DNA of 64,000 bases from Syncephalastrum monosporum B8922 (lineage: Eukaryota; Mucoromycota; Mucoromycetes; Mucorales; Syncephalastraceae), in NCBI GenBank assembly GCA_000697355.1, contig JNEN01000843.1:62001-126000 (forward strand), given 5' to 3'. Positions 24,243 to 36,516 of this stretch are shown piece by piece. Under the pieces are notes generated by a model. It had not been told where the DNA came from and ran no database searches. It saw only the letters and a list, made by a program, of their open reading frames with translations. The stretch's first letter is position 1, and each line of letters begins with the position of its first letter. The position numbers were made by a program, and so were the translations under genes.

Positions 24243-25935
24243 ATGCCGTTGTCGTGCTCCTCAAGCGAGCATCGCTCTTATTTCGGTCGAATCAAATCCA
24301 GCTTTGTGTCACACCTCAAGCGAACCGCGCTGAAGCGATCATCCAGCAAAGCGAGCAGCCAAAAGCTAAAACGCCATTCGAATGGGTCAGAAAAGAAGAT
24401 GCTAGACTGGCGCTTCTTATCGCCCGAGATACCGCCCTTACCACCTGTCACCGAGAAATCGCCTGCGACTCTAAAAACAAACCCAAAGTCCCATGAACGC
24501 GGTAGTCTATTTGAGGTATGCATCCCTATGTACTTTGGAAAGCAAATGAGAGCGCGTGTGAGAGTGAGAGAGTGAGGGACAAAGTGCGAGACATATCTGC
24601 GGCTGGCAGGCTAGATACCTACCCACCCCCCCCCACTTCTGTTACAGCCCCCCTTCTTCCTATTTTTTTTTTCTTTATTCCACCGCCTTACATCTAGGAA
24701 TCCTCTTTTTCCTTTCGAACTATTTCACGAATTATTTCTTTCTCTAAATTAGGATTTCTTTACGGGCTCGATTGGTGAGCAGCGCAACCGATTATCACGT
24801 CCACTGTATACCATTCCCGAAGAATCCGACGAAATGATGATGGAGGATATCAAGACACCACGCACTTCTTCTTCTCTTAGGCCCGAGCGCACATCAGACG
24901 ATTCGATGGGATCCTGGGCCTCGAGTATTCACTCGGCCGCAGATGAAATACAACAGCACTATCAGACCCACCGCGGCGATGAGAGCCAGTGTCGAACTAA
25001 ATTTGCTCAGATGGTCAAAACCGCATATGACTATCATCACCGATGCAAGGATGAAGACGCTGGACGGATGGAGCTCGTCTTTGACGACAGCAACTGCGTC
25101 TGCCTCATCCGCACGACGGCGTCTCATGGTGCTAGCGAGTATTGGAAATTCGGCGGGTACGTCAGTGGGAAAAAACCGGTTTTTTCGACGAAAAGAAGCT
25201 GAGCCATATTCTTTTTAGGGACGACGAAAGCCTGCAGTATCTTCCCCCCGAAGCGGCCACGCATGGTCGTCATAACCGAAAATTAGCTGATATTTGGATC
25301 CTTGGTATCTCGCTCTACCGACTCCTCATCGGCAAGTACCCCTTCAGTGGGGCACCCGACCACCGCAAGCTCTTTGTCAAGATGCTGCATGGCGATTTTC
25401 GTATGCCGTCCCATCTGTCTGAAGGTATGCACAGAACCTTGAGAATTTTTTCTGGGATGCAGGACCACATAGATATGTAGGATGAAGGGCTAACAGTATT
25501 TTGAATGCAGATGCGAAGGATTTACTGCGTCGGATGCTGGCTCCCGATACGGCGCGGGCCTCGCTGGACCTCGTCATTTTCCATCCCTGGCTCCGGTCCT
25601 GCACTATACTTCCGCCACCCTCTCCCCCCTCGTCTCCTCTTCCATCTTTGACTCCTCCAGCCGATATCAAATCAAAATCAGCACTGACCTCTCCAGAGAA
25701 AAAAAAGCTGCATAAAACAGCAGATAGCAACCTACCTTCCGGAACGCCAACAGCGCCTGCGAACCAGCTCAAAGTGAAGAGCAAACCTAAAAAGAAGCGC
25801 AAGATGGCCGCTGCTATTTTTAAGCGCACTCTTTTGATCATTGCCTATGGACCGTTTCCTCCTCCAAAACAACCCTATCGAGTGCTGGCTTCGCTCGGGC
25901 AGGTGCACGTCGCCCCTCCTTCCGCGTCCACTTGA
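24243..25935 (+). CDS. Kinase-like protein with only a degenerate C-lobe
   Basis: Four exons (24243-24515, 24753-25156, 25219-25424, 25511-25935) give 435 aa. Residues 1-175 are Ser/Lys/Glu-rich and carry no kinase N-lobe: no glycine loop, no VAIK Lys. About residue 182 YDYHHRCKDED looks like a decayed HRDLKxxN loop with no catalytic Asp, and no DFG follows. The C-lobe is recognisable: YLPPEA (APE), then LADIWILGISLYRLLIGKYPF, then DLLRRMLAPDTARA and HPWL. The tail is Pro/Lys-rich with KPKKKRKM, like a classical nuclear signal. A catalytically dead scaffold, Tribbles-like in spirit, is the likely role. An earlier in-frame Met (24051) lies in T-rich non-coding sequence and was not used. Confidence 0.82.
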
Positions 25936-26840
25936 TGACTGTACTTTACTTTATTATGTTTTCCTGTTCTTCTTTGTATATACGTACAAGCTACATTTTA
26001 CTCATACCCTACATATATATCATCCACAGCATATTCTTCCATTAAACTCACGAAACACCATCTCACTCTCATTAGAGCTTAATCACGGGTCGAATGTATA
26101 TAATTAATTTACTTACGTACATGATTGATCATCTTATGATTTTTGCTCGACCTGTACTTTAGTATGGCAGCGAAGTGTCACTGATGATATCAACGAAAAA
26201 ATGCATAAGCATACACTTTTCCGGTTTTTAACCCTGATTTGAAACAAGTAGCAGTCAATTATTAGGGAGCAATGACAAAGACGTATGCATATCGGGTCCC
26301 CCGCTTTTTACTCGCAGTGTTTTATAGTCCCCAGTCTGCATGCGAACGAGCACATATCTTTGTAAAAGTGCCATGAGCCTTGACTTAATATTCGAGAGTC
26401 ATGGTACTGTACGTCCCATGGCTATGGAGATATAAACCCAAGCAAGCATAGAGTGCTTCATTTTATGCAGACCGACGTGGTGAGGGATAAGAGCTTCTCT
26501 TTCTCAATCAATAACAAACATCATACAGAAAGAGAATCCAGTAAAGATGTTTGCAAGTATGTTCCATTTATCGAAATATTATCTTTTACAGTGGCTACTT
26601 TCCAATGTAAACCTTCTCGAATTGTGATGATGGTAGTCTGACGTCTCTCTCTTACGTATCCTTTCTTCCAAAGACTGGACATCCATTCAATGCTACACGA
26701 TTAAAATATTTATCTTAATATATCATGGTAGCCAGCATCAACCGCCTGTAAAGTAGATCCAGTATCTCCCATACGATATCGATGTCCTATTTCATGTCTT
26801 GCAAATCGCGGACTTTTTTTCTCGACACCTTTCTTCGAAA
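25936..26840. other. Intergenic, no gene seen
   Basis: About 900 bp, AT-rich. At 26178-26240 a TGATGA and a later CTGA occur 60 nt apart, but there is no terminal stem and no guide I recognise, so no snoRNA is called. Confidence 0.55.
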
Positions 26841-28163
26841 ATGTCAGAACAACACTACAGATCGCTGGCGATCGGTGTTCTTACCGGCTCGATTATGACC
26901 CTGGCTGCTACGGGAGCGGTCTACTTTGCTACAAAGAACAAACATGATAACACCATGGACATTGTCGACGGCGTTGACGGCCTCATTGGAAATACAAAGC
27001 TCATGCGGATCCGAAGTCTGTCAGAAGCAACGGGGTGCACTATTCTGGTAAGTGGTGGTGGACGCACCACGTAACATACTGACACTTCAATAGGGTAAAG
27101 CCGAGGTAAGGATAAGGATAAAGACAGCATAAGTATCCAGCGTGGATAGTAGCTTCTAAGCTCATGGACCAGTTCTTAAACCCGGGCGGAAGCGCCAAGG
27201 ACCGCGTCGCGCTCAACATTATCCGGTCAGCCGAGGAGGCAGGCATTCTCAAGCCCAAAACGACCATCTTTGAGGGCACAGTCGGATCGACGGGCATCTC
27301 ACTGGCCATGATAGCACGCGCACGGGGCTATCGCGCCTGGATCGTCATGCCCGACGACCAAGCCCAGGAGAAATATCAGCTTCTCGAAAAGCTCGGTGCG
27401 GCCGTTGAAAAGGTGCGGCCCGTGAGCATCATTGACAAGAACCAGTTTGTCAACCTCGCAAAGGCGCGCGGCGAGAGCCAAGGCTATTTCGCCAACCAGT
27501 TCGAAAACGAGGCCAACTTCCACATCCATTATACCACCACCGCCCCAGAAATCTACCGCCAAACACGTGGCCGTATTGATGCCTTGGTGCTCGGCGCCGG
27601 AACGGGCGGCACCTTGTCGGGCTTGGCCACCTATTTGAAGGCGCGCATCAAGCACTTGCAGGTCTTCCTCGCTGACCCGCCTGGCTCGGGCCTTTTCAAC
27701 AAGGTCAAGTACAACATCATGTACGCTCCCCAGGAGCGTGAAGGCAGTCGCCGTCGGCATCAGGTCGATACCATCGTCGAAGGCATCGGCATTAACCGCT
27801 TAACACGTAACTTTGACTCGGGCCGGCATCTGGTGGATGACGCCTTCCGAGTGACGGATCAGGAGGCTGTGAAAATGTCTCGCTTCCTCGTGCGTGAAGA
27901 TGGTATGTATCACTCGACTGCACGGCGTGCCGTCTTTGCTCATGCTTTTGGTAGGCTTATTCATTGGCAGCAGCACCGCTGTGAACTGTGTCGCTGCTGT
28001 ACGTGTGGCGCGACAACTCGGCCCCGGACACGTCATTGTCACTGTCCTGAACGATTCTGGACAGCGCCACTTGACAAAGTTTTGGAATGACGATTACTTG
28101 GCAGCTGAAGGTTTATCGACACAACTTGAGGAAAACGAAGGAATCGATGATTTTGTTCATTGA
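26841..28163 (+). CDS. MCY1: Membrane-anchored cysteine synthase-like PLP enzyme
   Basis: Four exons (26841-27047, 27094-27105, 27173-27902, 27955-28163) give 385 aa. Residues 9-31 (LAIGVLTGSIMTLAATGAVYF) form an N-terminal membrane anchor, as in fungal outer-mitochondrial-membrane cysteine synthase (yeast Mcy1/Ygr012w). The fold-type II motifs follow: GNTKLMRI, FLNPGGSAKDR with the PLP Lys, EGTVGSTGISLAMIA, GAGTGGTLSG and FIGSSTAVNCVAA. Exon 2 is a 12-nt microexon (GKAE) directly before FLNPGG; without it the conserved segment is broken. Predicted reaction: beta-replacement on O-acetylserine or a related substrate. The substrate is not certain, since the human-pathway CBS and plant OASS families share these motifs. 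Confidence 0.9.
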
Positions 28164-28261
28164 TGTCGATATACAAACATAGAGCTTGGTGCCTTTTTTG
28201 TCTTCTCGACATGGTGCCACAACATGTTACCGAATTTGTATAGGATGCATAACTTTTTTTT

Positions 28262-29237
28262 CTACTCGAGGTGGGCTTTGTTGATGCGGATTGGGTCCTT
28301 GGGCCTTTAAAAATGTTAATGCCATCGACTGGGTGCATATGATGAGGCTTACCGGTCATTATTATCTGTGGGGATGAGACCCATTCGCTTGACGACGTTC
28401 ATGCCGTCGCTAACGCGCCCAAAGATCGTGTGTTTGCCTGTCGAACCATTTATTAGCTTTGCTATGCAGGATTGTATTCTGATGCTTACCATCAAGCCAA
28501 GGCGTCGGGGCAAGTGTGATGAAGAACTGATGAACAGCGTTTAGAAAGAACAATTTCAGGATAGACTCCATTTTACCTGAGATCCGTTCGTGTTGGGTCC
28601 AGAGTTTGCCATAGAAAGAATGCCTGCACCGGTATGTTTCAACTCGGGGTGGATCTCGTCCTCAAATTTGTCACTGCATATAGGGCACATCCACACATTT
28701 AATCCTAGTCACCTCTGAAGTCTGCCATGCTTTACCCGTATATGGAGGTACCACCACGGCCCGTACCCGTCGGATCACCGCCTGCGACGTGTGAGTCCCT
28801 AGCTACACTATCGTTGGTGTGAGAGCTTACCTTGGATCATGAAGTCCTGGAGGCAGCATTGTGATGGATTCATGAATATCATTCCACTCCAATATAGACG
28901 CGTCTCCTTGACTAACCTCGATAATTCTGTGAAACTGAAACACAGTGTGAGTCTACTGTCCTCTGATCACCTAGTGTTGATGTGACTTACACTGACACCG
29001 TCATAGTATCCTCGGCGGGCCTACATGAAGGGTAAATACCGATGATATGAGAGAAGACAGTGACACGTACAAGCTCGGCAAAGTTCTTGCATGTCCTGTC
29101 AGAGAGTCGATGGTGAGTGATCTTGGTGGATTAAATATAATGTTGTCTGTATACCTCGGTGCGTGATCCCAGTACAGCTCAATGTGAAAGGTGCCTGTGG
29201 AAGTGTCGAGGACGACGTTTTGTCCTGTTGTGGCCAT
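28262..29237 (-). CDS. PPIL1: Spliceosomal peptidyl-prolyl isomerase, PPIL1-like cyclophilin
   Basis: Ten exons (29237-29155, 29095-29071, 29020-28991, 28934-28917, 28846-28831, 28781-28736, 28673-28577, 28526-28490, 28437-28353, 28304-28262) give 159 aa in frame. The sequence follows PPIL1: [89 protein letters not shown]. The catalytic Arg of FHR and the QFF and W residues are present. Exons 2-5 are 25, 30, 18 and 16 nt. PPIL1 binds SKIP/Prp45 in the activated spliceosome. Convergent with MCY1 (98 bp) and divergent from SNIP1. Confidence 0.95.
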
Positions 29238-29371
29238 CGCAAGAATATACCGTAACGTCGAGTTTAAATAAGAAAGAGAAAGATGAAAAAAAATGCAAAC
29301 GTGTGCTCCCCTTTGCGTAGTGCACTTTTTCTTCCCGCTCAAAGACACTCAGTATAACATACAATAAACCC
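29238..29371. promoter_or_regulatory. Divergent promoter, PPIL1 / SNIP1
   Basis: 134 bp separate the two start codons. AT-rich, with an AGTATAACATACAATAAA stretch just upstream of the SNIP1 ATG and TTTAAATAAG nearer PPIL1. Inferred from geometry. Confidence 0.6.
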
Positions 29372-30192
29372 ATGCCATCCCCAACACGGCGTCATTCACC
29401 CGATCAAAGACGATCTCGCTCTCCTCCGCGACGCGACCGTCGTCGTTCACGCTCTCCCCGTCGTCGGTCGCCGCCACCGCGTCACTCCAGACGATCGCCT
29501 TCTCCTCGAAGGAACGACCGACGTCGGCCGCCGTCTTCTCTGTCGCAGGGTCGCAAATTCGAATGGGGCAGAGAAGAAGATCGCCAAAAGCTCGAGCAGC
29601 AGAAGCGGGAGCCACTCAACGAAGAGGACATCCAGAAACCCAACTTTGGGCTGTCGGGTGCACTGGCTGCCGAAACGAATACCACCGCCCAGGGCGTCGA
29701 GCTCAAATACAATGAGCCGCCTGAGGCTGCCAAACCGCCTCAGAAATGGCGTCTGTATGTCTTCAAAGGAGATAAGCAGATCGGTAAGGCAGCGACCTAC
29801 TGTAGAAAAGCAAGGGCTGACGTTTTCTGTAGAGGTCCTGCATGTACATCGTCAGAGCTCGTATCTGATAGGACGCGACCGCTTAGTCGCTGACATCCCC
29901 TCCGACCATCCGTCGTGCTCCAAGCAACATGCCGTCCTTCAATACCGCCTGGTCACCGAACAGGATCCAAACACTGGCAAGACGCAGCAAGTCGTAAAGT
30001 AAGCTAACACCATGCAAACCTAGTACGATTCTTATATGCTCTCCTAGACCTTTTATTATTGATCTCGAGTCGACGAACGGCACTTATTTAAACGGTGATC
30101 AAATTCCTGCAACGCGTTTTGTCGAACTGCGCATGAAGGACATGCTTCGTTTTGGTGACAGTACACGCGAATACATCTTGTTACATTCATGA
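29372..30192 (+). CDS. SNIP1: FHA-domain RES-complex protein SNIP1/Pml1
   Basis: Three exons (29372-29783, 29833-29998, 30048-30192) give 240 aa. Residues 1-50 are an Arg/Ser-Pro tract (SRSPPRRDRRRSRSPRRRS). The linker contains NFGLSGALAAETNT and GVELKYNEPPEA, the conserved SNIP1/Pml1 lead-in, then WRLYVFKGD opens an FHA domain with SSYLIGRDR, DHPSCSKQHAVLQYR, DLESTNGTYLNG and LRFGDSTREYILLH. The FHA Arg, Ser and Asn phosphothreonine contacts are all present. In yeast Pml1 joins Snu17 and Bud13 in the RES complex for pre-mRNA retention and splicing. It pairs divergently with PPIL1, another activated-spliceosome protein. Confidence 0.94.
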
Positions 30193-30473
30193 GCGAAAAT
30201 GAGAAAAAAAAAGTAATTGTTATTTTTCTTTTCAACAACGGAGCGAGATGAAGAGAGAAGAGAGAGGTTGTTATATATCTACATAATGCGCGAAGAGAGC
30301 GTTTGGATAAGAATAGCAAAAGAAACAGGGGAACAAGGGAACAAGGCGAGGGGTGATTAGCTTTACATATAATGAATAAGAGAGAAATGATGAGAGATGG
30401 GGAGGAGGGGGGGTTTGTTTCATATCGAAATGAAGGAAAAGGATTCATAAGATAATTATGCATAGGGGATAAG

Positions 30474-33400
30474 TCATAAAGATGATAATGGGGAATCGGG
30501 TCCGTTGTTGCTTATAATATATACGTGTGCTTCTTCTGATCCTAAGAAAAAGTCAGTCGCCTTGCATGATTCGGAAATCTATCTCATACCATTTTCATGT
30601 GCAAGTTGATACATGTGTGCAGCTTTTTTAGCATCTGGCTCGGTACCGCGTCCCAAACGATAGCATTCGGCGACCTTGAAGCAGGCAAGCGCGACGCGAT
30701 CCTGGAACTCTTGATCGAACGCATCGTAGTCGTCGCGTGGCACTTGTTCCGCGGCCGTCACTGTGCGCTCATACCACCGCAGGGCGCGCGGCAAGTCGCG
30801 CGGCATGCCGGTGCCATAGTCAAAGCATTCGGCGACATCATAGTATGCGCGGCAGTCACCTGCCTCGGCCATGGACAAGAGCCAGGAGGCGGCGCGTTCT
30901 GGCTTTGCTTCTACGGGTGACCAGCCATGAAGCTCGTAGCGTGCCAGATAGAGCGCAGGCGTTCGACGCTGCGCGTCAGTCGGCGCGTGCGCAAGCGCAG
31001 CTTGGAAGAATTCATGCGCTTCCGCGCGCGTGTCTTTGCATTGGAATAAAAGCAGCGCAAGCTGAAGCTCGGCGAGCCACCAGTCCTGGCCGAGTTCGAC
31101 TGCGACGGTGTACCACTCTTGGGCGAGCTCGCTATCGGCCATGACGTGGATGCCGTGTTCGTGGTAGATGCCGAGCAAAAGACATGCTTCCTTGTCTTCC
31201 TGGTGGGCGGCGCGGCAAAACAGGTCGTACGCGATCGCATGGTCTTGCTGAACAACACTCGCTGTTCCGAAATGATAGAGCTTGCCGAGTTCACGTTGGG
31301 CCGGGGCGTGCTCCATCTGAGCTGCACGGTCGAGCCAATCCAGGCCTTCTTGGGGCTGGTTCAGGGCGGTTAACAAGAGCTGGCCGAGCTCATACATGGC
31401 GTCGCGGTCGTTCTGGAGGGAGGCTTCAAGAAAGTGCTGGTACGCCACCTGGGGCTCGCCTACAACGACGGTATCGCTGATGAGCTGTTGAGATGCCGGG
31501 TTTTCGCTGTGACCATAGAGACAAAACAAGCCGAGGTGGTAGTGGGCACGCGCGTGGTTGCTGGTATGGGCCGCAAAATGATACCAGCGCACGGCCTCGG
31601 CGTCACGGTCGGCCGAGCTAGAAATCCGACCTTGCGCATACATGTGCCCGATCCGGAACATGGCCTCGGCGTCCTGGGTGGCTTCAGCTGACCGAAGATA
31701 CCATTCGAGGGCGCGCTGATCATCCTGGCGTGTACCCAGGCCTAGTTCGTGACATTGGCCGAGCGAGTTGTAAGCGTCAATACAGTGATCCATTTCGGCA
31801 CAGTCGCGGAGCTCCTTTTTTTTTTTTAAAAAAAAAAAAAATGAGTGAAGGAAAAAGAAAGGAGAGTGAGCAAGTTGTGTCGCAGAGTGGTCAGACATCA
31901 ATGAGAAGCTTGTGCGCAACTTTTTTTACCTTGTAGCCAGCCTCAGCGTCAGCCTTGATGCCGCCCAACCCTCCCAGGCGATACCGTGCGCGCATCACCC
32001 GTGACAAAAGATGGCCGTGGTTGGCTGCCTGCTCATAGTAGTCCAGTGCTGCGGCATATTGCTGTTGCGCATGCCAGAGCTGGGCAGTGCAAAACATGGC
32101 TTCCACATGACCGAGCTGCGCAGCGCGTTCAAAGTAGGTGGTCGCCATTGCCAGCTGGTCTTCGTGTTTTTGGCCTGCATTTTCGCCTTCGTCATCGTTG
32201 TCGTCGGTAGGGACGGTGCCGGCCTGGTACAGACGACCCAGACATACGAGCGACTCGGCATCACCGAGCTGGGCCGCATCCGATAAGAGTTGCAGCGCCC
32301 GCGCGAGGTCGTCTTCGTTGTCATGCATGAGGATCACGGCGAGCGCGCGCATCGATTCGGCGTGGCCGAGGTCGGCGCCCTTTTGCCACCAGGCCAGTGC
32401 GACATCTTGATCACCGTTTTCGAGTGCCATCTGGCCCAACGCAAAGTGACTGGCACCATGCCGCTGCTGTGCAGCTGCGGTGAACCAGCGTACAGCCATC
32501 GCCGTATCGCTGGTCAAGCCAAACAAACTACGCCAATAAGCTAGACCTAAACATTGCCATGCGTCATGTCAACAAAGAGAATATTGATATGATTTGCAAC
32601 GAGAATGATGCCGTGCGCCCACACATGTGTGTGCGCGCGTGTGTTTGTGCGTGTTTTGTTTACCTAATTGATACTGGCCCTCTGCATGATCTTGGTCGGC
32701 GCTCTTTTGGAAATAATGCAGTGTCTGTGTATCGTCGGCTGTCAATGCGGAGATAGTGGCGAGCTTGAGCATGGCCTCCGGGTCGTTAGTCTCATCCGCC
32801 GCGCGCTTGAACCAGCTTACTGCTTCTTCAATGTTGGCGCAGGTGCCGTTGCCCTGTTGGTAGCAATCGGCTAAACAGGATAGGTCGGCATATAAGTCTA
32901 AGAAATTCATGCGAACGTGTCACAAAAACGTACCGAGCCAATAGAATGACGGTGTAAAATGATCTTCAGTGGCCAAGCTGTGGATAATCTCGAACGCTTC
33001 CGATTTAGTAAATCCCATTTCCATGGGAGATACGTCATCGAGTGTAAGAGGGACGTAGCTCAAGACATATCGTGCCATCATGAGCTTGGACGTTTTGCCG
33101 ATTCGGCTTTTGGCAAGTCGGGGGTCATTGGCAGCGATTCGATACTGTGCATAGGCTTCCTCAAATCGATTTAGGGTATGGTAAAGTTGGCCGGCCGCAA
33201 ACGGAGCACTGAAAAGTAAATAATAGTATGTCAACAAAGAAATATAAAAAGACATATGGAACTTACACAGGTGAGCCGAGGCTCGCGGCTTCAAGGTAGA
33301 GCGAGATCGCTAACTCGGCGTCCTTGTCGACCGCATGACCGTTCTGGTAGTAGCTGCCCAGGAGCAGGGTAGCAAGCGCGTCCTTCTGGCCTGCCGCTTT

Positions 33401-36400
33401 TTCAAAGAGGCGAAACGCTACCTGATAATCTTGAGGTACGCCCAAGCCAGCGTCATGGAGCTTGCCAAGCTCGCGCTGTGCGACACGGTTGCCAAGATGC
33501 GCCCCTTTACGGAACCAATAGATCGCCTTGTCACGCCACTGTTGCTGTTGTTGTTGGCGTGCACGGTCGAGAGCGGGGGCAGGGTGAGTGGCCTGCGACA
33601 AGTAGATTATCGCGAGTTGAGCCATCGCGTCCGTTACGCCCAGCTCGGCCGCTTGCTCAAAGCAGTCGCGTGCCTTGCTCATGTCGCGTGGCACATTCTC
33701 CAGACCTTTGAGATAATACAGGCCCAGGCTGTAAAGCGCCATCTTGTGTCGTTTTTCGGCCGCACGCTTGTACCACTGAAATGCTTCTGTTCGGTTGCAC
33801 GGAACACCCGTTCCATTTGACAGCATGAGTGCCACCTAGACGGCAACAAATAGAAAAGATTAAAAACAAAGAAAAAGTCATTTCCGGGCCTCAACCCTGT
33901 GCATGAAATCCACCCACATACACAAACACTCCTCGTTTTTTATTTGTATCGCTCCCTTTTTTTTTCGTGCACATACCTGGAATTCTGCATCCACATTGCC
34001 CGTTTTGGCCGACACCATAAAGTGCGTGAAAGCCGTACCTTGGTCGCGCTCGCAGACATCTGGGATGCCTTCGTCGTAACAAACGCCAAGCCAGTAATGT
34101 GCATAGCCATCGTGTTCGTCTTGGGCTAACTCGACAAGCATCTTGTAGCCGCGAGCCATGTCGTGCTCCGCACCGGCCCAGCCGTGAAGGTAGTAGCGCG
34201 CCACCATGAGCTGTGCGCGCCGCACCGGGGACGGGCCGTGTGCGTCGTAATCTGTAGCGGGATGTTTGGAAGCGCGCACGAACCACACGAATGCATCAGC
34301 ATGACGGCCCATTCGCTGCATCAGCTGGCCTACGGCCAGTTGAGCGGCAGCTTGAAATGCGCCAGGGCAGGCGGCTGCCTTTTGATAATACTCCAGCGCC
34401 GTCTCGTAATCAGTCGTGACACCGCGACCGTGTTCATAGCAGGATCCCACCAGCACATACGCGCGCACGTCGCCCTGAGCCGCGGCATGCCGAAACCAGT
34501 CCAAGGCCGTGCGGTTGCTTTTGCGTCGACGCTGACAAAGCGCATGGCGCTGACTCTGACTGGTTCCGGTGCTACTGCTGCTGCTGCTCAAGGTTGTGCT
34601 GGTCGTACTTCTTCCGCTCTCGGTGCGTCGACGAACGCCACCGTTGCTGGAGCTGTGCATGCCCGGTGTCGTCATGCCATGTGTATTCAGTTCCCTCGGG
34701 GTCAGATCTTCCATATACAGTAATCCGAGGAATCGCTGTGCAGCCGGGTAGCCAGCTTCGGCTGCATGATGGAGATGACGCTCGGCTTCACCGTCGTTTT
34801 GTTGAACTAGACGACCGAAGTGGTAGTTGAGTGCCAGGCGATACTGGGCTGCGGGATAATCGCGACTCGCCGCCGCCTTGAGGTAATACGCGGCTAGCTC
34901 GTCGTTGGGTTCGACCCCGATTCCGTTCTCGTAGAGATGACTGAGTCGGAGGAGCGCACGCGCGTTGTCCTTATCGATATAGTTTAGGGCGGAGGTTTGT
35001 TTTGTCTTTTTCTCTTTATGTATATTCATACCTTTTGTGCAGCCATCTCAAGCCATCGAATACCCTCGTCAAAGGAAGCTTCGTCTACAAGCCGAGATCC
35101 AAGCGCAGCCTGGGCAAGCGCATATTCTTGGAGTGCACTCGAGAGGTAGAGCTCTTTGGCTTTTGAGATATCCTTGTCGACGACCAATCCCAATTCATGG
35201 TAGACGCCCATGATGTATTGTGCCTGGCTACACAAGCAAGCAAAACAAGGTTAACTTTCTTTTGTAAAGCCAAAATAGCATAGCACTTACCAACAACCGT
35301 TCCGTGCGCTTTTCAGAAACCACTGGACGGCTGCGGTGGGGTCGATGGGTACACCGTCGCCTTCGGCGAGCATGGCCGCGACTCGGTACTGGGCCAAGGC
35401 AACGATCGTCTTGGCCTCATCCTCGCGCATACATTCGGCATTGTTTTCGAGCTGGGCCGTGGTCGAGAGCCACTGGTAGGCCATGGTCTTGTTGACACCC
35501 AAATGGCCTTCGACACCGTCGCGATAGCACATGGCCAAAGGGTAAAAGGCTTCCCAGCAGCCGTGGTCCGCCAAATGTTTCAAGGTCTCGAGACCGTTGG
35601 CAGGGTCAGCTACGACGCCCCAGCCTTCGATGCGACACCGCGCGACCCAGACACGAGCCACATTGATCGCATGCTCTCCGTCTTCATCGTGGCTAGGATC
35701 AGCCGTGGATTCGTCTGCGAGGTATTCGCTCCATTTCAGCGCAGCCTGGTACACAGCGGCCTGGTCCCGTGCGTCGTCGAGTAAACGTGCTTTCGCAAAT
35801 GCAGCATGGAGGATACGGTTGGTGTGACCTCGCGGAGAGTGGGTGAGATCGCGTAAAATGTCGTGTGTCGAGAGTCCCACGGTGGAAGCGGGTGAAGAAG
35901 AAGGGTCGGAGGAGGAAGATGAATAGGGTGGCGGTTCGGTGATAGTAGGACTGGCTCGCGAGGAGGAAGGGGAAGAGGATGCCTCGGCGATGGCGGCAGC
36001 AGCGACCTTACGCTGGTCGACTGCTGCGTCGTCTTCGCACAGGAACGAGTACCATGAAAAGGTCGAGTGGGCGTCGGTCGTGGTAGTGGTTGTGATAGCT
36101 GTAAACGTCGATGCCGGATCGGCAGACCACCGCCCGTTAGCAGGACCACTCGAGTAGCCACTGTCTCCCGTGGAAGACCGGGTATGATGATTGGACGCAT
36201 GGGAGAATGCACGGGTCACGGGGGAGCGAGGGGTATGTGCTGGAGAGACGGGTGAGGATGGTGGTGGCGGAAGACGGCTCCGTGCTGTCGTAAGAGTAGT
36301 ATTTGAATTGTCATTGTCAAGGAGGGTCGGATCTGGCGTCCCGCGTTTTGTTGCACACGTTACTGCTGCTGGATTTGAGGAACGCGATTCACCCGCGCGC

Positions 36401-36516
36401 GATTTTGACGCGCGTGGACTCTTGACCGGTGATTTTATGAGTCGCTTACGCGATCGTTGTGCAGTCGTAGTAGGATCATTATCATCGCGTGTGAGTCGAC
36501 TCTGGTTACTTCCCAT
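30474..36516 (-). CDS. Giant Sel1-repeat protein with N-myristoylation signal
   Basis: Nine exons (36516-35291, 35227-35032, 34969-33977, 33835-33267, 33208-32934, 32870-32664, 32546-31930, 31814-30590, 30541-30474) sum to 1791 aa with every junction in frame. It starts MGSNQSRLTRDD (N-myristoylation consensus). Residues 10-230 are Ser/Pro/Thr-rich and probably disordered. The remainder is back-to-back Sel1/TPR-like repeats, such as LGQCHELGLGTRQDDQRALE, LGLYYLKGLENVPRDMSKA and VGSCYEHGRGVTTDYETALE. Sel1 solenoids scaffold signalling complexes; fungal Skt5/Chs4 activates chitin synthase but is far shorter. Exon 8 follows an unusual poly-A acceptor. The short last exon is less certain; without it the protein would end 7 bases into that intron with MR. 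Confidence 0.88.

Noticed and set aside
26178..26240. TGATGA followed by CTGA, possible C/D snoRNA
   Set aside because: No terminal stem, no D'/C' pair and no rRNA-like antisense element.
34163..34723. 186-codon plus-strand ORF opposite the Sel1 gene
   Set aside because: Shadow of the repeat-rich coding strand; the minus-strand frame has clear Sel1 motifs and closes across all exons.
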